Shown: positions 1 through 9,453, numbered from the stretch's first letter. The stretch is 64,000 nucleotides of DNA from Chryseobacterium contaminans (GCF_001684955.1 NZ_MAYF01000001.1:1-64000); one strand, 5' to 3'. Notes: generated by a model not told the origin, from the sequence alone. Program-made: numbers and translations.

Positions 1-279
1 TCCCATATTGCGATGAAAACTCTTCCATCCAAAGTCTTTACGAATGATGGCAAAAAATCCTGAAAGAAGCACAAAAATGCTTGTGTACACATGAGTGTAG
101 AAGAAGTAAAGATATTCTGGTCTCTGTTCCACTTCAGTCTGCTTAATCATCAGAAAACTCACGTTGGGATTTACAGGAATATACTCAAGGGTAATATTGA
201 GCATCAGCCAAAAGAAATAGGCAAACCCTATGATGAGAAGGATTTTGAAAAATTTGATATTTCTTTTAACTGAAAGCAT
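1..279 (-). CDS. DUF2306-type membrane protein, N-terminal part
   Basis: The reverse strand reads openly from an ATG at 279 to the window edge, giving the first 93 residues of a protein cut by the boundary. Two hydrophobic stretches are visible, at about residues 11-31 and 64-80, with a loop rich in charged residues between them. The sequence resembles the start of DUF2306 predicted membrane proteins, whose function is unknown. The call is a resemblance from memory over a short stretch. Homologues place the rest of the protein off the left edge. The forward ORF over the same bases is a shadow. Confidence 0.6.
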   Translation of the reverse strand, partial: MLSVKRNIKFFKILLIIGFAYFFWLMLNITLEYIPVNPNVSFLMIKQTEVEQRPEYLYFFYTHVYTSIFVLLSGFFAIIRKDFGWKSFHRNMG

Positions 280-298
280 TATTTTTATTCCAAATGAT

Positions 299-1501
299 TT
301 ATAAGGAATTCAATTCCTGTGCAATCAGCCAGCCCTCACTCCAGCATGCCTGGAAATTAAAGCCACCTGTTACTGCATCTATATTCAATACTTCTCCGGC
401 TATATAAAAGTTAGGAAGAAGTTTTGAAGACATGTTCTTAAAGTTAATTTCTTTTAAATCAACACCTCCGGCCGTAACGAACTCATCCTTGAAAGTTGAT
501 TTTCCGGTCACCTGAAGCTTCTTTTTACATAGGTTTTCCAGAATTTTCTGCATTTCTTTTCCTGAAATATTAGCGACCTGTTTGTTGAGGTCAACCTTTG
601 AAATATCTAATATCTTTTGCCAGAACCTGTTCGTAATTTCAAAGATCTTAGATTGTCCGATAGTTTTTTTAGGATTGTTCTGTTTGAAGCTCTGGAATAT
701 TTCTTCTGCATCTTCCATGGCGACAGAAACAAAATTAACCTCAATTTCAAAGTTGTATTTAAGTTTGGCAAGGCTAATTGCTTCCCATGCTGAAATCTTC
801 AGAACTGCAGGTCCGGAAAGCCCCCAATGTGTAATTAATAGCGGTCCGCTTTCTTCTGTTTTTAATTTAGGGATTGAAATTCCTGCGTTTTCAAAGCTTG
901 TTCCCGGAAGGTCTTTTAAAAGTTCATCTTTAATATTAAACGTAAAAAGAGAAGGAACAAGGTCTACGATTTTATGCCCCAGATTTTCAATGATTTTTAA
1001 AGATTTAGGAGAACTTCCGGTAGTATATACGATATAATCCGCCTCAAAATCTCCGGAATTGGTTTTTACAAGATATTTTTCGCCCTGTTTTTCAATCTCC
1101 TTTACGCTGCATTTTGTTTGTACAACAACATTTTTCTTCTGGGTTTCATTCAAAAAGGTATTGATGATCGTTTGTGAAGAATTGCTTTCAGGAAACGTTC
1201 TGTTATCATTTTCTATTTTTAAAGGAACATTACGCTGATCGAACCATTCCATAGTATCTCCCGGCTGGAATTTGGTGAATACACTTAATAATTCCTTGTT
1301 TCCGCGGGGGTAGAATTGTACCAGTTCTCTTGGGTCAAAGCAGGCATGGGTAACATTACAGCGTCCGCCTCCGGAAATCTTAACTTTCTGAAGGACATCT
1401 GAGTTCTGCTCTAAAATGGTAATTTTATATTTCTTTTCGTCAAGGTTGGATGCGCAGAAAAAGCCTGCAGCACCACCTCCGATAATAATGATCTGTTTCA
1501 T
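299..1501 (-). CDS. BaiN/RdsA-family NAD(P)/FAD-dependent oxidoreductase (HI0933-like)
   Basis: This 400-residue flavoprotein has an N-terminal Rossmann motif, GGGAAG at residues 8-13, followed by the family signature ISGGGRCNVTH at 42-52. The C-terminal FAD-binding end contains IAGEVLNIDAVTGGFN. The length fits the family (about 390-420). Members are cytoplasmic oxidoreductases of mostly uncharacterised substrate. It stands alone on the minus strand, divergent from the thioesterase gene that starts 116 bases away. The family call is secure; the physiological reaction is not known from sequence. Confidence 0.88.
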   Translation of the reverse strand: MKQIIIIGGGAAGFFCASNLDEKKYKITILEQNSDVLQKVKISGGGRCNVTHACFDPRELVQFYPRGNKELLSVFTKFQPGDTMEWFDQRNVPLKIENDNRTFPESNSSQTIINTFLNETQKKNVVVQTKCSVKEIEKQGEKYLVKTNSGDFEADYIVYTTGSSPKSLKIIENLGHKIVDLVPSLFTFNIKDELLKDLPGTSFENAGISIPKLKTEESGPLLITHWGLSGPAVLKISAWEAISLAKLKYNFEIEVNFVSVAMEDAEEIFQSFKQNNPKKTIGQSKIFEITNRFWQKILDISKVDLNKQVANISGKEMQKILENLCKKKLQVTGKSTFKDEFVTAGGVDLKEINFKNMSSKLLPNFYIAGEVLNIDAVTGGFNFQACWSEGWLIAQELNSL

Positions 1502-1569
1502 GTATATGTAATCCTATGCTGAAGATTATTTTTTCAAAAGTACAATTTTTATAAACCATCTTATTTGAG

Positions 1570-1577
1570 TATTTTTG
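1570..1577 (+). promoter_or_regulatory. Bacteroidota-type -7 box for the thioesterase gene
   Basis: TATTTTTG matches the Bacteroidota -7 consensus TAnnTTTG and lies 39 bases upstream of the preferred ATG at 1617. It favours that start over the in-frame ATG at 1575, which would overlap the promoter. No clear -33 TTTG was found at the usual distance. Confidence 0.4.
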
Positions 1578-1616
1578 AAGATTATAATTTTTTATTATAC
1601 CCAAAACGATTTCAGT

Positions 1617-2111
1617 ATGATTTTCTACCATAAATTTGAAGTGCGTTGGAGCGACCTTGATGCCAACAAACACTTAGCCAATTCATCCTATGTACAATAT
1701 TGTGCGCAAGCCAGAATGGCTTTTATGACCAAAGAAAAAATGGGGGTTACCCAATTAAGCAGATGGGGGATTGGTCCTGTTATTTTGCATGAAAGATATT
1801 CTTTCTTCAAGGAAATCTATGCCGATCAAACGGTGATTGTAAGTGTAGAAATTGACGGATGTTCTGAAGATTCTTCCATCTATCGTTTCGTTCACAAATT
1901 CTATACTCCGGATGGAGTACACTGTGCTACTTCCGAAGCAACAGGAGTTTGGATCGATATGATGCTGAGAAAAATGACTACCCCGCCGGATGATGTGGTA
2001 GAAGCAATGAATAAATACAAAAGCCCGGAAACAGTGGTATTGTCAAAAGAAGACTTTAAAAAGCTTCCTTTCCATCCACACAATATTGATCCGGCAGAAT
2101 TTACAAAGTAA
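1617..2111 (+). CDS. Acyl-CoA thioesterase, hotdog (4HBT) fold
   Basis: A 164-residue single-domain hotdog protein. The active-site region WSDLDANKHLANSSY at residues 11-25 has the D...H arrangement typical of 4-hydroxybenzoyl-CoA thioesterase/YbgC-like enzymes, which hydrolyse acyl-CoA thioesters in the cytoplasm. An upstream in-frame ATG at 1575 would add 14 residues that look non-coding (KIIIFYYTQNDFS), so I start at 1617, where alignment with the family begins. It is a single-gene unit. The substrate cannot be predicted. Confidence 0.85.
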   Translation: MIFYHKFEVRWSDLDANKHLANSSYVQYCAQARMAFMTKEKMGVTQLSRWGIGPVILHERYSFFKEIYADQTVIVSVEIDGCSEDSSIYRFVHKFYTPDGVHCATSEATGVWIDMMLRKMTTPPDDVVEAMNKYKSPETVVLSKEDFKKLPFHPHNIDPAEFTK

Positions 2112-2202
2112 TTCAAAGTTTAATGTTCAAGGTTTAGTGTTATAACAGACTGTAGAGTCATATTACATTTTATACTGAGCACTGTACAAAAAAAGAAATT
2201 TT

Positions 2203-3264
2203 ATGTTTGAAGATAAATCACAGGAGCTGACGCCCATCTCAAAACTAGGAGAATTTGGTCTTATTAAGCATTTGACGCAGTATTTTCCATTATCCAATGA
2301 GTCTTCGGAACTTGGAGTAGGAGATGATGCGGCAGTGATTAATCCTGATAATAAAAAAGTAGTTCTTACGACGGATGTTCTGGCAGAAGGAGTACACTTT
2401 AATTTAGGCTACGTTCCGTTGAAACATTTAGGCTACAAAGCGGTGGTCGTAAACCTAAGTGATATTGCTGCTATGAACGCTGTTCCTACACAAATTTTGG
2501 TCTCTTTGGCTGTTTCCAACCGTTTTCCGGTAGAAGCTCTTGAAGAAATTTATGCAGGAATCCAGGCAGCGTGTACAAGATATAAAGTAGATCTGATTGG
2601 CGGAGATACTACAAGCTCTAACTCAGGATTAGTAATGAGTATTACTGCTGTAGGAATTGAAGCTGATGAAAATATTGTCAAGAGAAGTGGAGCAAAACCG
2701 AATGATCTTCTTGTGGTAACAGGAGATTTAGGAGGAGCATATATGGGATTACAGGTTTTGGAAAGAGAACATGCCGTTTATCTTGCCAATCCGAATATGC
2801 AGCCGGAAATGGAAGGCTATGATTATATCCTGGAAAGACAATTGAAACCTGAAGCAAGAACAGACGTTAAAAAGATTTTGGAGGAGTTGGATATTAAACC
2901 AACTTCTATGATTGATATTTCTGATGGTCTTGCTTCTGAAATTCTTCATCTTTCTGATCAATCTAAGGTAGGATTCAGGCTGTATGAAGAAAAAGTACCT
3001 ATGGATACCCTTACGATCTCTACGGCAGATGAAATGAATTTAAATCCTGTAATGACAGCCTTAAGCGGGGGTGAAGATTATGAATTACTGTTCACCATTT
3101 CACCAAATGATTTTGATAAAATTAAGAATCATCCGGATTTTACCATTATAGGACATGCGGTAGAAAAAGAAGAAGGAAACTTTATGGTGGCAAGAGGTTC
3201 TAATCAGTTAGTAGCTCTTACCGCTCAGGGATGGGATGCTTTTTTAGGAAACCAAAACGGATAA
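2203..3264 (+). CDS. thiL: Thiamine-monophosphate kinase
   Basis: ThiL uses ATP to phosphorylate thiamine monophosphate to thiamine diphosphate, the last step of cofactor synthesis. All family landmarks are present in order: the GVGDDAAV metal/ATP loop near residue 40, TTDVLAEGVHF at 56-66, NLSDIAAM, LIGGDTTSS in the middle, SMIDISDGLASEI, and the C-terminal SGGEDYELLFTI. The 353-residue length is slightly longer than the usual 320-340 because of an N-terminal extension. It is followed by a strong hairpin terminator, so it is probably monocistronic. Confidence 0.95.
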   Translation: MFEDKSQELTPISKLGEFGLIKHLTQYFPLSNESSELGVGDDAAVINPDNKKVVLTTDVLAEGVHFNLGYVPLKHLGYKAVVVNLSDIAAMNAVPTQILVSLAVSNRFPVEALEEIYAGIQAACTRYKVDLIGGDTTSSNSGLVMSITAVGIEADENIVKRSGAKPNDLLVVTGDLGGAYMGLQVLEREHAVYLANPNMQPEMEGYDYILERQLKPEARTDVKKILEELDIKPTSMIDISDGLASEILHLSDQSKVGFRLYEEKVPMDTLTISTADEMNLNPVMTALSGGEDYELLFTISPNDFDKIKNHPDFTIIGHAVEKEEGNFMVARGSNQLVALTAQGWDAFLGNQNG

Positions 3265-3290
3265 AATTTATTTAATTTTAAATATTGTAG

Positions 3291-3321
3291 AAAACCGCAG
3301 CACTTTTTTTGCTGTGGTTTT
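3291..3321 (+). terminator. Hairpin terminator after thiL
   Basis: A 12-bp stem (AAAACCGCAGCA pairing with TGCTGTGGTTTT, one G-U pair) around a T-rich loop begins 27 bases after the thiL stop. The right arm ends in a T tract, as in intrinsic terminators. Confidence 0.75.
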
Positions 3322-3354
3322 TGTTTGTGATCTAACTATTTTTAAAATGCAGTG

Positions 3355-4167
3355 ATGAACATACCCGAAAAAGAAATACCGGTTCACCATCTTACGTCTG
3401 AAGAATTTCAGATGAGTACCCTGAGCGCAGCTGGCCCGGAAAATTTTCATGATGTGCACCGGCACAACTTTTTTGAAATTATCTGGTTCAGAGAAGTATA
3501 TGAAAATAGCCATTTGGAACTGGATTTTGAAAGGTATAAAATTGAGAATAATCAAATCTGTATTATAGCTCCGGGACAGGCATTTAATATGAAAATAGAA
3601 GGTGAGGAAGGGTATGCAATGGCGATAAGCCGGGAAATTTTCAATGAAGCCTGTGATATAGAATCCGTACTCACAGGAGGAGAACTGCCGTTTTTTTTAG
3701 ACCCTAAAAATGAAAAAACCTGCAGTACAATTCTGTCATTAATTGAACAGGAATATAAAGGGGCAGCCAGAACAGAACTCTTAAAGGCTTATCTGAAAGC
3801 ATTTTGTATCATTATTGGAGAACAGATTAAGCCCCAGGAACCTCTACTGAATGACCGTCAGCGTATTCATGATCTGGTAGGACTCATTGAAAAATATTAT
3901 ATATCGCAGAGGGAAACGGGTTTCTATGCTGAGCAATTAAAGATAAGTACCCATCACCTTAATGATATTGTACGTCTTTTGAGAGGAACAACGGTAAAGA
4001 AAATGATTTCCCAGCGTCTTATCCTGGAAGCAAAAAGAGAACTCAGTTTTGGGGCACTTACGGTGAAAGAGATTGCTTTTAAGCTCGGTTTTAACGATGC
4101 TTCATATTTTTCAAGGTTTTTTAAGAAACATACCGGTCAAAACCCTGATTGTTTTAAGAATAGTTGA
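3355..4167 (+). CDS. AraC-family transcriptional regulator
   Basis: About 270 residues. The N-terminal part has a cupin-like sensor signature (HDVHRHNFFEIIWF near residue 38), and the C-terminal third is the double helix-turn-helix of AraC/XylS activators, with FYAEQLKISTHHLNDIVR and the terminal AFKLGFNDASYFSRFFKK. A GTG at 3352 directly precedes the ATG at 3355; the ATG is preferred. The neighbouring drug transporter in the same direction 175 bases downstream is the likely target, a common AraC/MFS arrangement. The ligand is unknown. Confidence 0.9.
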   Translation: MNIPEKEIPVHHLTSEEFQMSTLSAAGPENFHDVHRHNFFEIIWFREVYENSHLELDFERYKIENNQICIIAPGQAFNMKIEGEEGYAMAISREIFNEACDIESVLTGGELPFFLDPKNEKTCSTILSLIEQEYKGAARTELLKAYLKAFCIIIGEQIKPQEPLLNDRQRIHDLVGLIEKYYISQRETGFYAEQLKISTHHLNDIVRLLRGTTVKKMISQRLILEAKRELSFGALTVKEIAFKLGFNDASYFSRFFKKHTGQNPDCFKNS

Positions 4168-4342
4168 AAATAGAATCTTCAATATTTACAATGATAATGG
4201 GTTAAAATCAATGATTTTCGTATATTGTTGTAGTTGAATCCTCAATTTGTCCTATACTTCCTTCAGTTCTTTTATTGTAATCTTTTGCTTTTTAAGGCAA
4301 TTTTGCACCCTGAAAAAAATCGCCTGTGAAGGCTTACAATTT

Positions 4343-5551
4343 ATGAAGAAGTTAAGTATTGTAGTGTTTATTTTAGCGCTGCTCAACACGTTGGAATCTC
4401 TAAGTATAGATCTTTATCTTCCTGCTTTTCCAAGTATGGCCAAAATTTTTAATACTGATATCGGGCACATTCAAATCTCTATTTCGGTTTTCTTTGCCGG
4501 CTTTGCCATCGGACAGTTATTGTGGGGACCTTTATCTGACAAAACAGGTCGTAAACCGATGCTGTATTGCGGGCTTATTCTTTTTATTATAGGAGCAACG
4601 GCCATTTATTTTACCTCAGATATTTACGTTTTATGGGCGATGCGATTCTTGCAGGCATTCGGAGGAAGTGCTGGAATTGTAATCGGAAGAGCTATTATCA
4701 TTGATCTTTATGATAAACAGAAATCCGTAACCATTTTTGCGCAGCAATCGCAGATTAGTGGGATTGCCCCCATTGTAGCTCCTTTAATGGGAAGTGTATT
4801 TCTGAAATATTGGGGCTGGAACAGCTCGTTTGCATTCCTGTGTATTATGGGATTGATTACCTTCTTTATGGTATACAAATATGTTCCGGAAACCAATACG
4901 AGAATCAGCCAGCCAGATCATGTACCAACCGATGAGAAAAGTTTAAAAGAGCAGCTGAAAATGATTGTTTCCAATAGGGAATTCATCAACAGTACAATGG
5001 TGGGAAGTATTGCTTTTGCGTCGTTGATTATCTATATTTCAAATGCTCCATTCTTATTTATGGAAATTCATGGCTTTTCCAGTGAGACTTTCAGTTTTAT
5101 CTTTGCATTCAATTCATTAGCTTTAATTACAGCGGCTTATATCACACCTAGATTAATCCAGAGAATAAGCAATTCAACGCTTTTATTTGCAGCGACTTTA
5201 ATCCTGTTGGTGGTATGTACCCTTCACATTTTTATAGCTGCAGGAAACCTTTCTATGGTATTAGAAATAGGGATGTTGTATCTATCTCTGTTAGCTATTG
5301 GAATATTATTCCCCCTTACTTCAGCACATGCATTATCTCCATTTAAAGAAGGAAGAGGTACTGCAGCAGCACTCTTAGGATTCACGCAGCTTATGGTAAC
5401 CTTTTTAATGTCTGGTCTGCTGGGGCTTCTGGAAGCAGACTCTATTTTACCTATGGTGGCTACCCGTGCCGGAATGGCTTTGGTTGCCGTATGGTTTGGA
5501 TATCAGATATACAAGGGTAAGAAAACTGTAATGCAGGAATCTGTAGCCTAA
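4343..5551 (+). CDS. Bcr/CflA-type multidrug efflux MFS transporter
   Basis: From the ATG at 4343 the protein has 402 residues, the normal size for the 12-helix Bcr/CflA drug:H+ antiporters. The MFS motif A between helices 2 and 3 is clear (GPLSDKTGRKP). An open frame extends back to 4247, but the extra 32 residues are unlike the family and lie in the AT-rich leader, so the internal start is chosen. It probably exports small toxic compounds from the cytoplasm under control of the upstream AraC-type gene; that link is inferred from adjacency. Confidence 0.88.
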   Translation: MKKLSIVVFILALLNTLESLSIDLYLPAFPSMAKIFNTDIGHIQISISVFFAGFAIGQLLWGPLSDKTGRKPMLYCGLILFIIGATAIYFTSDIYVLWAMRFLQAFGGSAGIVIGRAIIIDLYDKQKSVTIFAQQSQISGIAPIVAPLMGSVFLKYWGWNSSFAFLCIMGLITFFMVYKYVPETNTRISQPDHVPTDEKSLKEQLKMIVSNREFINSTMVGSIAFASLIIYISNAPFLFMEIHGFSSETFSFIFAFNSLALITAAYITPRLIQRISNSTLLFAATLILLVVCTLHIFIAAGNLSMVLEIGMLYLSLLAIGILFPLTSAHALSPFKEGRGTAAALLGFTQLMVTFLMSGLLGLLEADSILPMVATRAGMALVAVWFGYQIYKGKKTVMQESVA

Positions 5552-5558
5552 ATAGTAA

Positions 5559-5711
5559 GGAAGCTGGAAGAGGGAAGTTATTGAAAGGTTGAGGAACAAT
5601 AAAGTTTAAAATTGTTAATCTTCCTCATATTAGGGCTAAGTTTTATCCAGACTACAAGTTATAAAGCCATCTGCTGTTAACTTTCGGCTTCCCTCTTCTG
5701 ACTTCCAGCTC
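5559..5711. repeat. Dispersed about 150-bp hairpin-forming repeat, copy A
   Basis: Starting 8 bases after the MFS stop, the element opens with GGAAGCTGGAAGAGGGAAG and ends with the near-complement CTTCCCTCTTCTGACTTCC. A second copy lies at 23161-23305 with related ends and the shared ATTGAA after the left arm, but a diverged middle. The design (imperfect terminal inverted repeats, no ORF, placement right after a stop codon) is like REP/MITE-type intergenic elements. Confidence 0.65.
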
Positions 5712-5820
5712 GTTGAGCTTTATCCTTCCATTGTTTCTATTGGTCATACCATTCAGACACTTAATCAAGTAATTTTTGTAAAAAATAGCTAAAAGGTTCT
5801 CTTTGTATAAAATTTAAAAT

Positions 5821-6729
5821 ATGAAAAGAAACCTTTTGACGGCTTTTTGCTGTCTGCTGCCGTTAGGATATTGGGTAAATGCCCAGTCGGGAATCTCAGC
5901 TGAGCTTAAAACCGAGTATATTCCATCCTCTAATTATATCCGTCCGGAAGACAGTGTAAAGACGAATTCCAAAAGTGATTTTAAAAGGGTAGACCTTAAC
6001 TTAAGTATTCCATTATCTGTAAAAAAAGATCAAGAAGGTAAGGTAAAGGCGTGGTCTATGTTGCTGAGTGGATCTTATGCAAAAATGTCACACAAGAATT
6101 ATGAAACTCCGTTATTTCCGGATCAAATGCTGAACGCCCAGGTCGGATTGCAGCATGTAAGACCTCTGGGAAAGAAGTGGAGTATGATGATGATGGCTTC
6201 AGTGGGAGTATACACAGATATGGAAAAAATAAGTTTTGATGATGTCCTGGGGCAGGGAGGGATCGTATTTATCAGACATTTTAATCATAACCTTGCATTG
6301 GGAGCGGGCCCTGTGCTTACTACAGCATTTGGAGTTCCAATGGTTCTGCCATGGATCTATTTCGACTGGAAAACCAATGGAAAGGTGAAATTCAGAATTA
6401 ATTTCCCGGAAGGTGCAGAAGTTGGCTATCAGTTTTCAGATGCATTTACTTTAAAAGCAGTAGTGAACCTTAACGGAATGACTGTGGAAAGGAATAAAAA
6501 TGGAGAATCTATCATGTTTGGTTATCAGCAGATTACAGCAGGTCTCCGACCGGAAATAAAGATCAATGATAAACTGAGTATAGGAGTCACGGGAGGATCT
6601 ACTTTGGTGAGAAGTTTTACGGAAAGTGAAAGAAAGATCAAAAGCATTTTTAAAGAGAAAAATATTGCAGATCCTAAATTTTCAAGCACCTTCTACGCTG
6701 CTGTATCCTTACGCTGGAATCTGCCTTAA
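5821..6729 (+). CDS. Outer-membrane beta-barrel protein, DUF6268-like
   Basis: A 302-residue exported protein with a signal peptide (MKRNLLTAFCCLLPLGYWVNAQ, cleavage after residue 20-22) and alternating-residue beta strands to the end, finishing in FYAAVSLRWNLP, a typical barrel-closing strand. It resembles DUF6268 outer-membrane proteins; I give that name with moderate confidence. It stands alone between the repeat element and a convergent two-component pair. The cargo or function is unknown. Confidence 0.65.
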   Translation: MKRNLLTAFCCLLPLGYWVNAQSGISAELKTEYIPSSNYIRPEDSVKTNSKSDFKRVDLNLSIPLSVKKDQEGKVKAWSMLLSGSYAKMSHKNYETPLFPDQMLNAQVGLQHVRPLGKKWSMMMMASVGVYTDMEKISFDDVLGQGGIVFIRHFNHNLALGAGPVLTTAFGVPMVLPWIYFDWKTNGKVKFRINFPEGAEVGYQFSDAFTLKAVVNLNGMTVERNKNGESIMFGYQQITAGLRPEIKINDKLSIGVTGGSTLVRSFTESERKIKSIFKEKNIADPKFSSTFYAAVSLRWNLP

Positions 6730-6814
6730 AATATGAGAAAAACAGGCCGGAATGTCTTTATTTGATCAATTTTTTAATGTGAATAATTCCCCCAACATCT
6801 TCCGGCTTTCTCTT

Positions 6815-7549
6815 TTATTTACTAATCAGCTTCTTATACACCACCTGATTGAGCAATTCTTCCTTTCGGGTACGGGAAATAGGAAGCTCTGTTTTATTGA
6901 TAAACAAGCGGCCTCCCGAAATCATATCAATATGAATGATATTGATTAAAAACGATTTATGGATTCTGAAAAAATGTTCGGACGGCAGCGATTCTTCAAT
7001 GGCTTTCATCGTCTGATGAATGACCAGGGATTTATCCTTAAAATGCAGCTTGGTATAGTTCTGCATGCTTTCAATATATAAAATATCCACCCAGGAAACT
7101 TTGATAAAGGTATCAGATTGCCTTACATACAAAAATGGATCATCCAAAGGGGTATTTTTCTTTAATTTTTCATTGATGATAAATTGCTGCTGTGCTTTAT
7201 TTACTGCCTGATAAAAACGGTTAAAGGCAATAGGCTTTAAAAGATAATCCACTACCTGAAGCCGGAATCCTTCCAATGCGTATTCAGAATAGGCGGTTGT
7301 AAAAATACATAATGGAGGGTTTTCAAGCTGTTCCAGGAAATCAATGCCATTCAGATAAGGCATATTAATATCCAGGAAAAGAAGGTCTATTTCGCTTTCC
7401 TTTACCTTGGCATCTGCTTCCAAAGCTGTAGCACAGGTCCCTTCCACCGATAAAAAATCAATCTGGTCTGCCAGTTCCTTAAGATGAAACCTTGCCAGGG
7501 GTTCGTCATCTACAATCAGGCATTTCATTTTAGGAATAGTATTGCTCAT
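6815..7549 (-). CDS. LytTR-family response regulator
   Basis: This 244-residue regulator has an N-terminal receiver domain (CLIVDDEPLAR at 10-20, phosphoacceptor Asp60 in LLFLDINMP) and a C-terminal LytTR DNA-binding domain (FLYVRQSDTFIKV to the HFFRIHKSFLIN region). It follows the sensor kinase gene: the ATG at 7549 overlaps it by 20 bases, while an alternative ATG at 7528 would begin just after the kinase stop. Translation is probably coupled either way. The target genes are unknown; the porin gene upstream of the kinase is one candidate. Confidence 0.92.
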   Translation of the reverse strand: MSNTIPKMKCLIVDDEPLARFHLKELADQIDFLSVEGTCATALEADAKVKESEIDLLFLDINMPYLNGIDFLEQLENPPLCIFTTAYSEYALEGFRLQVVDYLLKPIAFNRFYQAVNKAQQQFIINEKLKKNTPLDDPFLYVRQSDTFIKVSWVDILYIESMQNYTKLHFKDKSLVIHQTMKAIEESLPSEHFFRIHKSFLINIIHIDMISGGRLFINKTELPISRTRKEELLNQVVYKKLISK

Positions 7550-8591
7550 TTTCAGACAGTTTTAAGGTTAAAGTTACTTTAAATACAAGATTATCGGATT
7601 CAATTTTAAGATCATAGGCATTAGGATACTGCAATTTCAGGCGTTTCTTTACATTCTGCAGCCCAATACCTCCGTCTTTCTTCTTATGGACTGCCATTTC
7701 CGAATATGAATTCTCAACATAAAAAAAGAGATTGTTGTTTTCTTCTTTACAGAAAATCTTCACATAGCCGGTTTGCCCGGGAAGTCTGCACACGTATTTG
7801 AATGCATTTTCAATAAAAGGAACCAATAAAAGAGGGGCAATGAGAGCTTTTGTACTATCAATTTTCAGGGTTGCATCTACATTAAGCTCATTTCCCCATC
7901 TCAGTTTTTCTACTTCCACCAGATTTTGGAGATATTCAACTTCTTTGTCAAGAGGAACCAGATTCTGGTTGCAATGGTAGAGTTGATATCTTAGAATATC
8001 CGAAAATTTCATTAATAAAAAATCAGCCAGCTGAGTATCTGTTTTGATGAGAATATGGATGTGGTTCAGAATATTAAAGACCAGATGCGGATTTATTTGA
8101 TCCTGAAGCAGTTTAAGCTGGTTTTCCAGATGAGCCTGCTGGAGAAGGATATGGTCCCGTTCTATTTTTTCATGTTCCAGATAAAACTTAATGCCACAGG
8201 TAGCAACGCTTATCATAAAAGCAGCAGGAATAGCCATATAAAATCCTTGCCATAAAATAGGTAAATGATCGTAGAAGCTGGGAGGTAAATCAACTGTAGG
8301 AGCAACCTGAAGGTAAGTGAAAATGAAGGAATAAACAACACTCATTATTAAAATATTCACGACAGCCTGTACCAGGAAAATCTTCATTTTTTTTGTCCTT
8401 AAGGCTTTGGGAAGAAGCTTTTGAGCAAGATGATAGGTGAAAATAAAAGAGGTTATTACAATAGCAATAGTTTGAAGCACAGCAATCAGCCGATCCGTAT
8501 TGACCTGAAAGTTAATCCATATTACAACGGCAAAAATACACCAGAAGCTGAGGTAGAATATATATTCTTTGAAAATAGGAGGTTTTGTCAT
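7530..8591 (-). CDS. LytS-like sensor histidine kinase (His_kinase family)
   Basis: 353 residues with four predicted membrane helices in the first 135 residues, a short coiled linker, then a LytS-type kinase domain. The phosphoacceptor His169 lies in QINPHLVFNILNHI, and the ATPase lid region contains GGIGLQNVKKRL. It phosphorylates the LytTR regulator encoded downstream with overlapping ends. The lack of a large periplasmic domain suggests it senses something within the membrane. Confidence 0.92.
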   Translation of the reverse strand: MTKPPIFKEYIFYLSFWCIFAVVIWINFQVNTDRLIAVLQTIAIVITSFIFTYHLAQKLLPKALRTKKMKIFLVQAVVNILIMSVVYSFIFTYLQVAPTVDLPPSFYDHLPILWQGFYMAIPAAFMISVATCGIKFYLEHEKIERDHILLQQAHLENQLKLLQDQINPHLVFNILNHIHILIKTDTQLADFLLMKFSDILRYQLYHCNQNLVPLDKEVEYLQNLVEVEKLRWGNELNVDATLKIDSTKALIAPLLLVPFIENAFKYVCRLPGQTGYVKIFCKEENNNLFFYVENSYSEMAVHKKKDGGIGLQNVKKRLKLQYPNAYDLKIESDNLVFKVTLTLKLSENEQYYS

Positions 8592-8618
8592 GGGTGGTCT
8601 GAAGAGAGTTTACAAAAA

Positions 8619-8648
8619 ATTAGAAACTGCAGGTTCACAGTTTCTAAT
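8619..8648 (-). terminator. Hairpin terminator for the porin-like gene
   Basis: A perfect 11-bp inverted repeat, ATTAGAAACTG and CAGTTTCTAAT, separated by 8 bases. On the minus strand it follows the stop of the barrel gene at 8671 and is followed by six Ts. It separates that gene from the two-component operon downstream. Confidence 0.8.
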
Positions 8649-8670
8649 TGGTCAAAGATAATTCAAGTTT

Positions 8671-9267
8671 TTAGAATAAGAAATAACCTACTCCAAGGCT
8701 AAAGCTGTGGGGTTTGGATTTAAATTCCTTACTGATGTTGGATAGCCCTCGTTCATATCTGAAATCGATGGTGAGATTTTTATAATCCACTCCTATTCCT
8801 CCTGTAATTCCGATATTGGACTTATCAAACTTATTAAAACCCTCCTGCAGTGATTCGGAAACCGATAACTTATTGTTAAAAGCATAGCTGTACACGCCGC
8901 CAGCAAATGCTCTTACATTGAAATCATCGTATTTAATGAGTTTATATCCAATCACTACAGGAATATCAATGGCATTCCATGTCAGCTTTGCAGATCCTTT
9001 GTCTTTTGCTTCGTAAGAGGTTTTTCTTTTGTTGAATAAAGCTTCTCCTTGTACATACAGGCTTCCAATATCGAATCTTGCCATTGCCCCTGCCTGATAG
9101 CCGAAGCCGTATTTCCCTTCCAAGGAAGAAGACTCCGTTGAGGTTTTTGTAAAATTTGCTCCACCCTTAATTCCGAGGTGAAGAGCCTGGGTTTGCTGAG
9201 CCTGGGTATCCATAGAGCAAGTAATGCATAATAACAAAGAGCTGAATGCGAAAAATTGTTGTTTCAT
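8671..9267 (-). CDS. PorT-like outer-membrane beta-barrel protein
   Basis: 198 residues from the ATG at 9267, which begins a normal signal peptide (MKQQFFAFSSLLLCITCS, cleavage near AQA-QQ). An in-frame ATG 30 bases upstream would put ten polar residues before the signal and is rejected. The mature part starts with LHLGIKGGANFTK and ends with SFSLGVGYFLF, the hallmark of eight-stranded porin-family/PorT-like barrels. The internal phrase GGIGVDYKNLTIDFRYERGL is also typical. The function is unknown. Confidence 0.8.
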   Translation of the reverse strand: MKQQFFAFSSLLLCITCSMDTQAQQTQALHLGIKGGANFTKTSTESSSLEGKYGFGYQAGAMARFDIGSLYVQGEALFNKRKTSYEAKDKGSAKLTWNAIDIPVVIGYKLIKYDDFNVRAFAGGVYSYAFNNKLSVSESLQEGFNKFDKSNIGITGGIGVDYKNLTIDFRYERGLSNISKEFKSKPHSFSLGVGYFLF

Positions 9268-9408
9268 AATTTTATTACTGTTATAAATTTGATGCAAAAC
9301 AACAAATCCGGAAGGCGGTATGAAATTTTATTTGATGAACGGTCATAGAGTTTTGATGAGCTGTAGATATCGCTGCTTTATATTTTGCTGTATCTGTTAA
9401 AAGAAAAA

Positions 9409-9430
9409 TCCCACTTCAAGGGAAGTGGGA
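9409..9430 (-). terminator. Hairpin terminator of the T9SS-cargo gene
   Basis: A perfect 9-bp stem (TCCCACTTC / GAAGTGGGA) with a 4-base loop. On the minus strand it begins 23 bases after the stop at 9454 and is followed by TTTTTC. Confidence 0.8.
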
Positions 9431-9453
9431 GGTCATCAAGATGAAGAAAAGAG

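Noticed and set aside
91..273. 60-residue plus-strand ORF at the left edge
   Set aside because: It overlaps the minus-strand DUF2306-like gene, which has membrane helices and a family resemblance; the plus frame has none.
6746..6806. GCCGGAA/TTCCGGC inverted repeat between the barrel gene and the LytTR regulator
   Set aside because: The loop is 47 bases, so the pairing is weak as a terminator; it may still matter as part of a larger fold.
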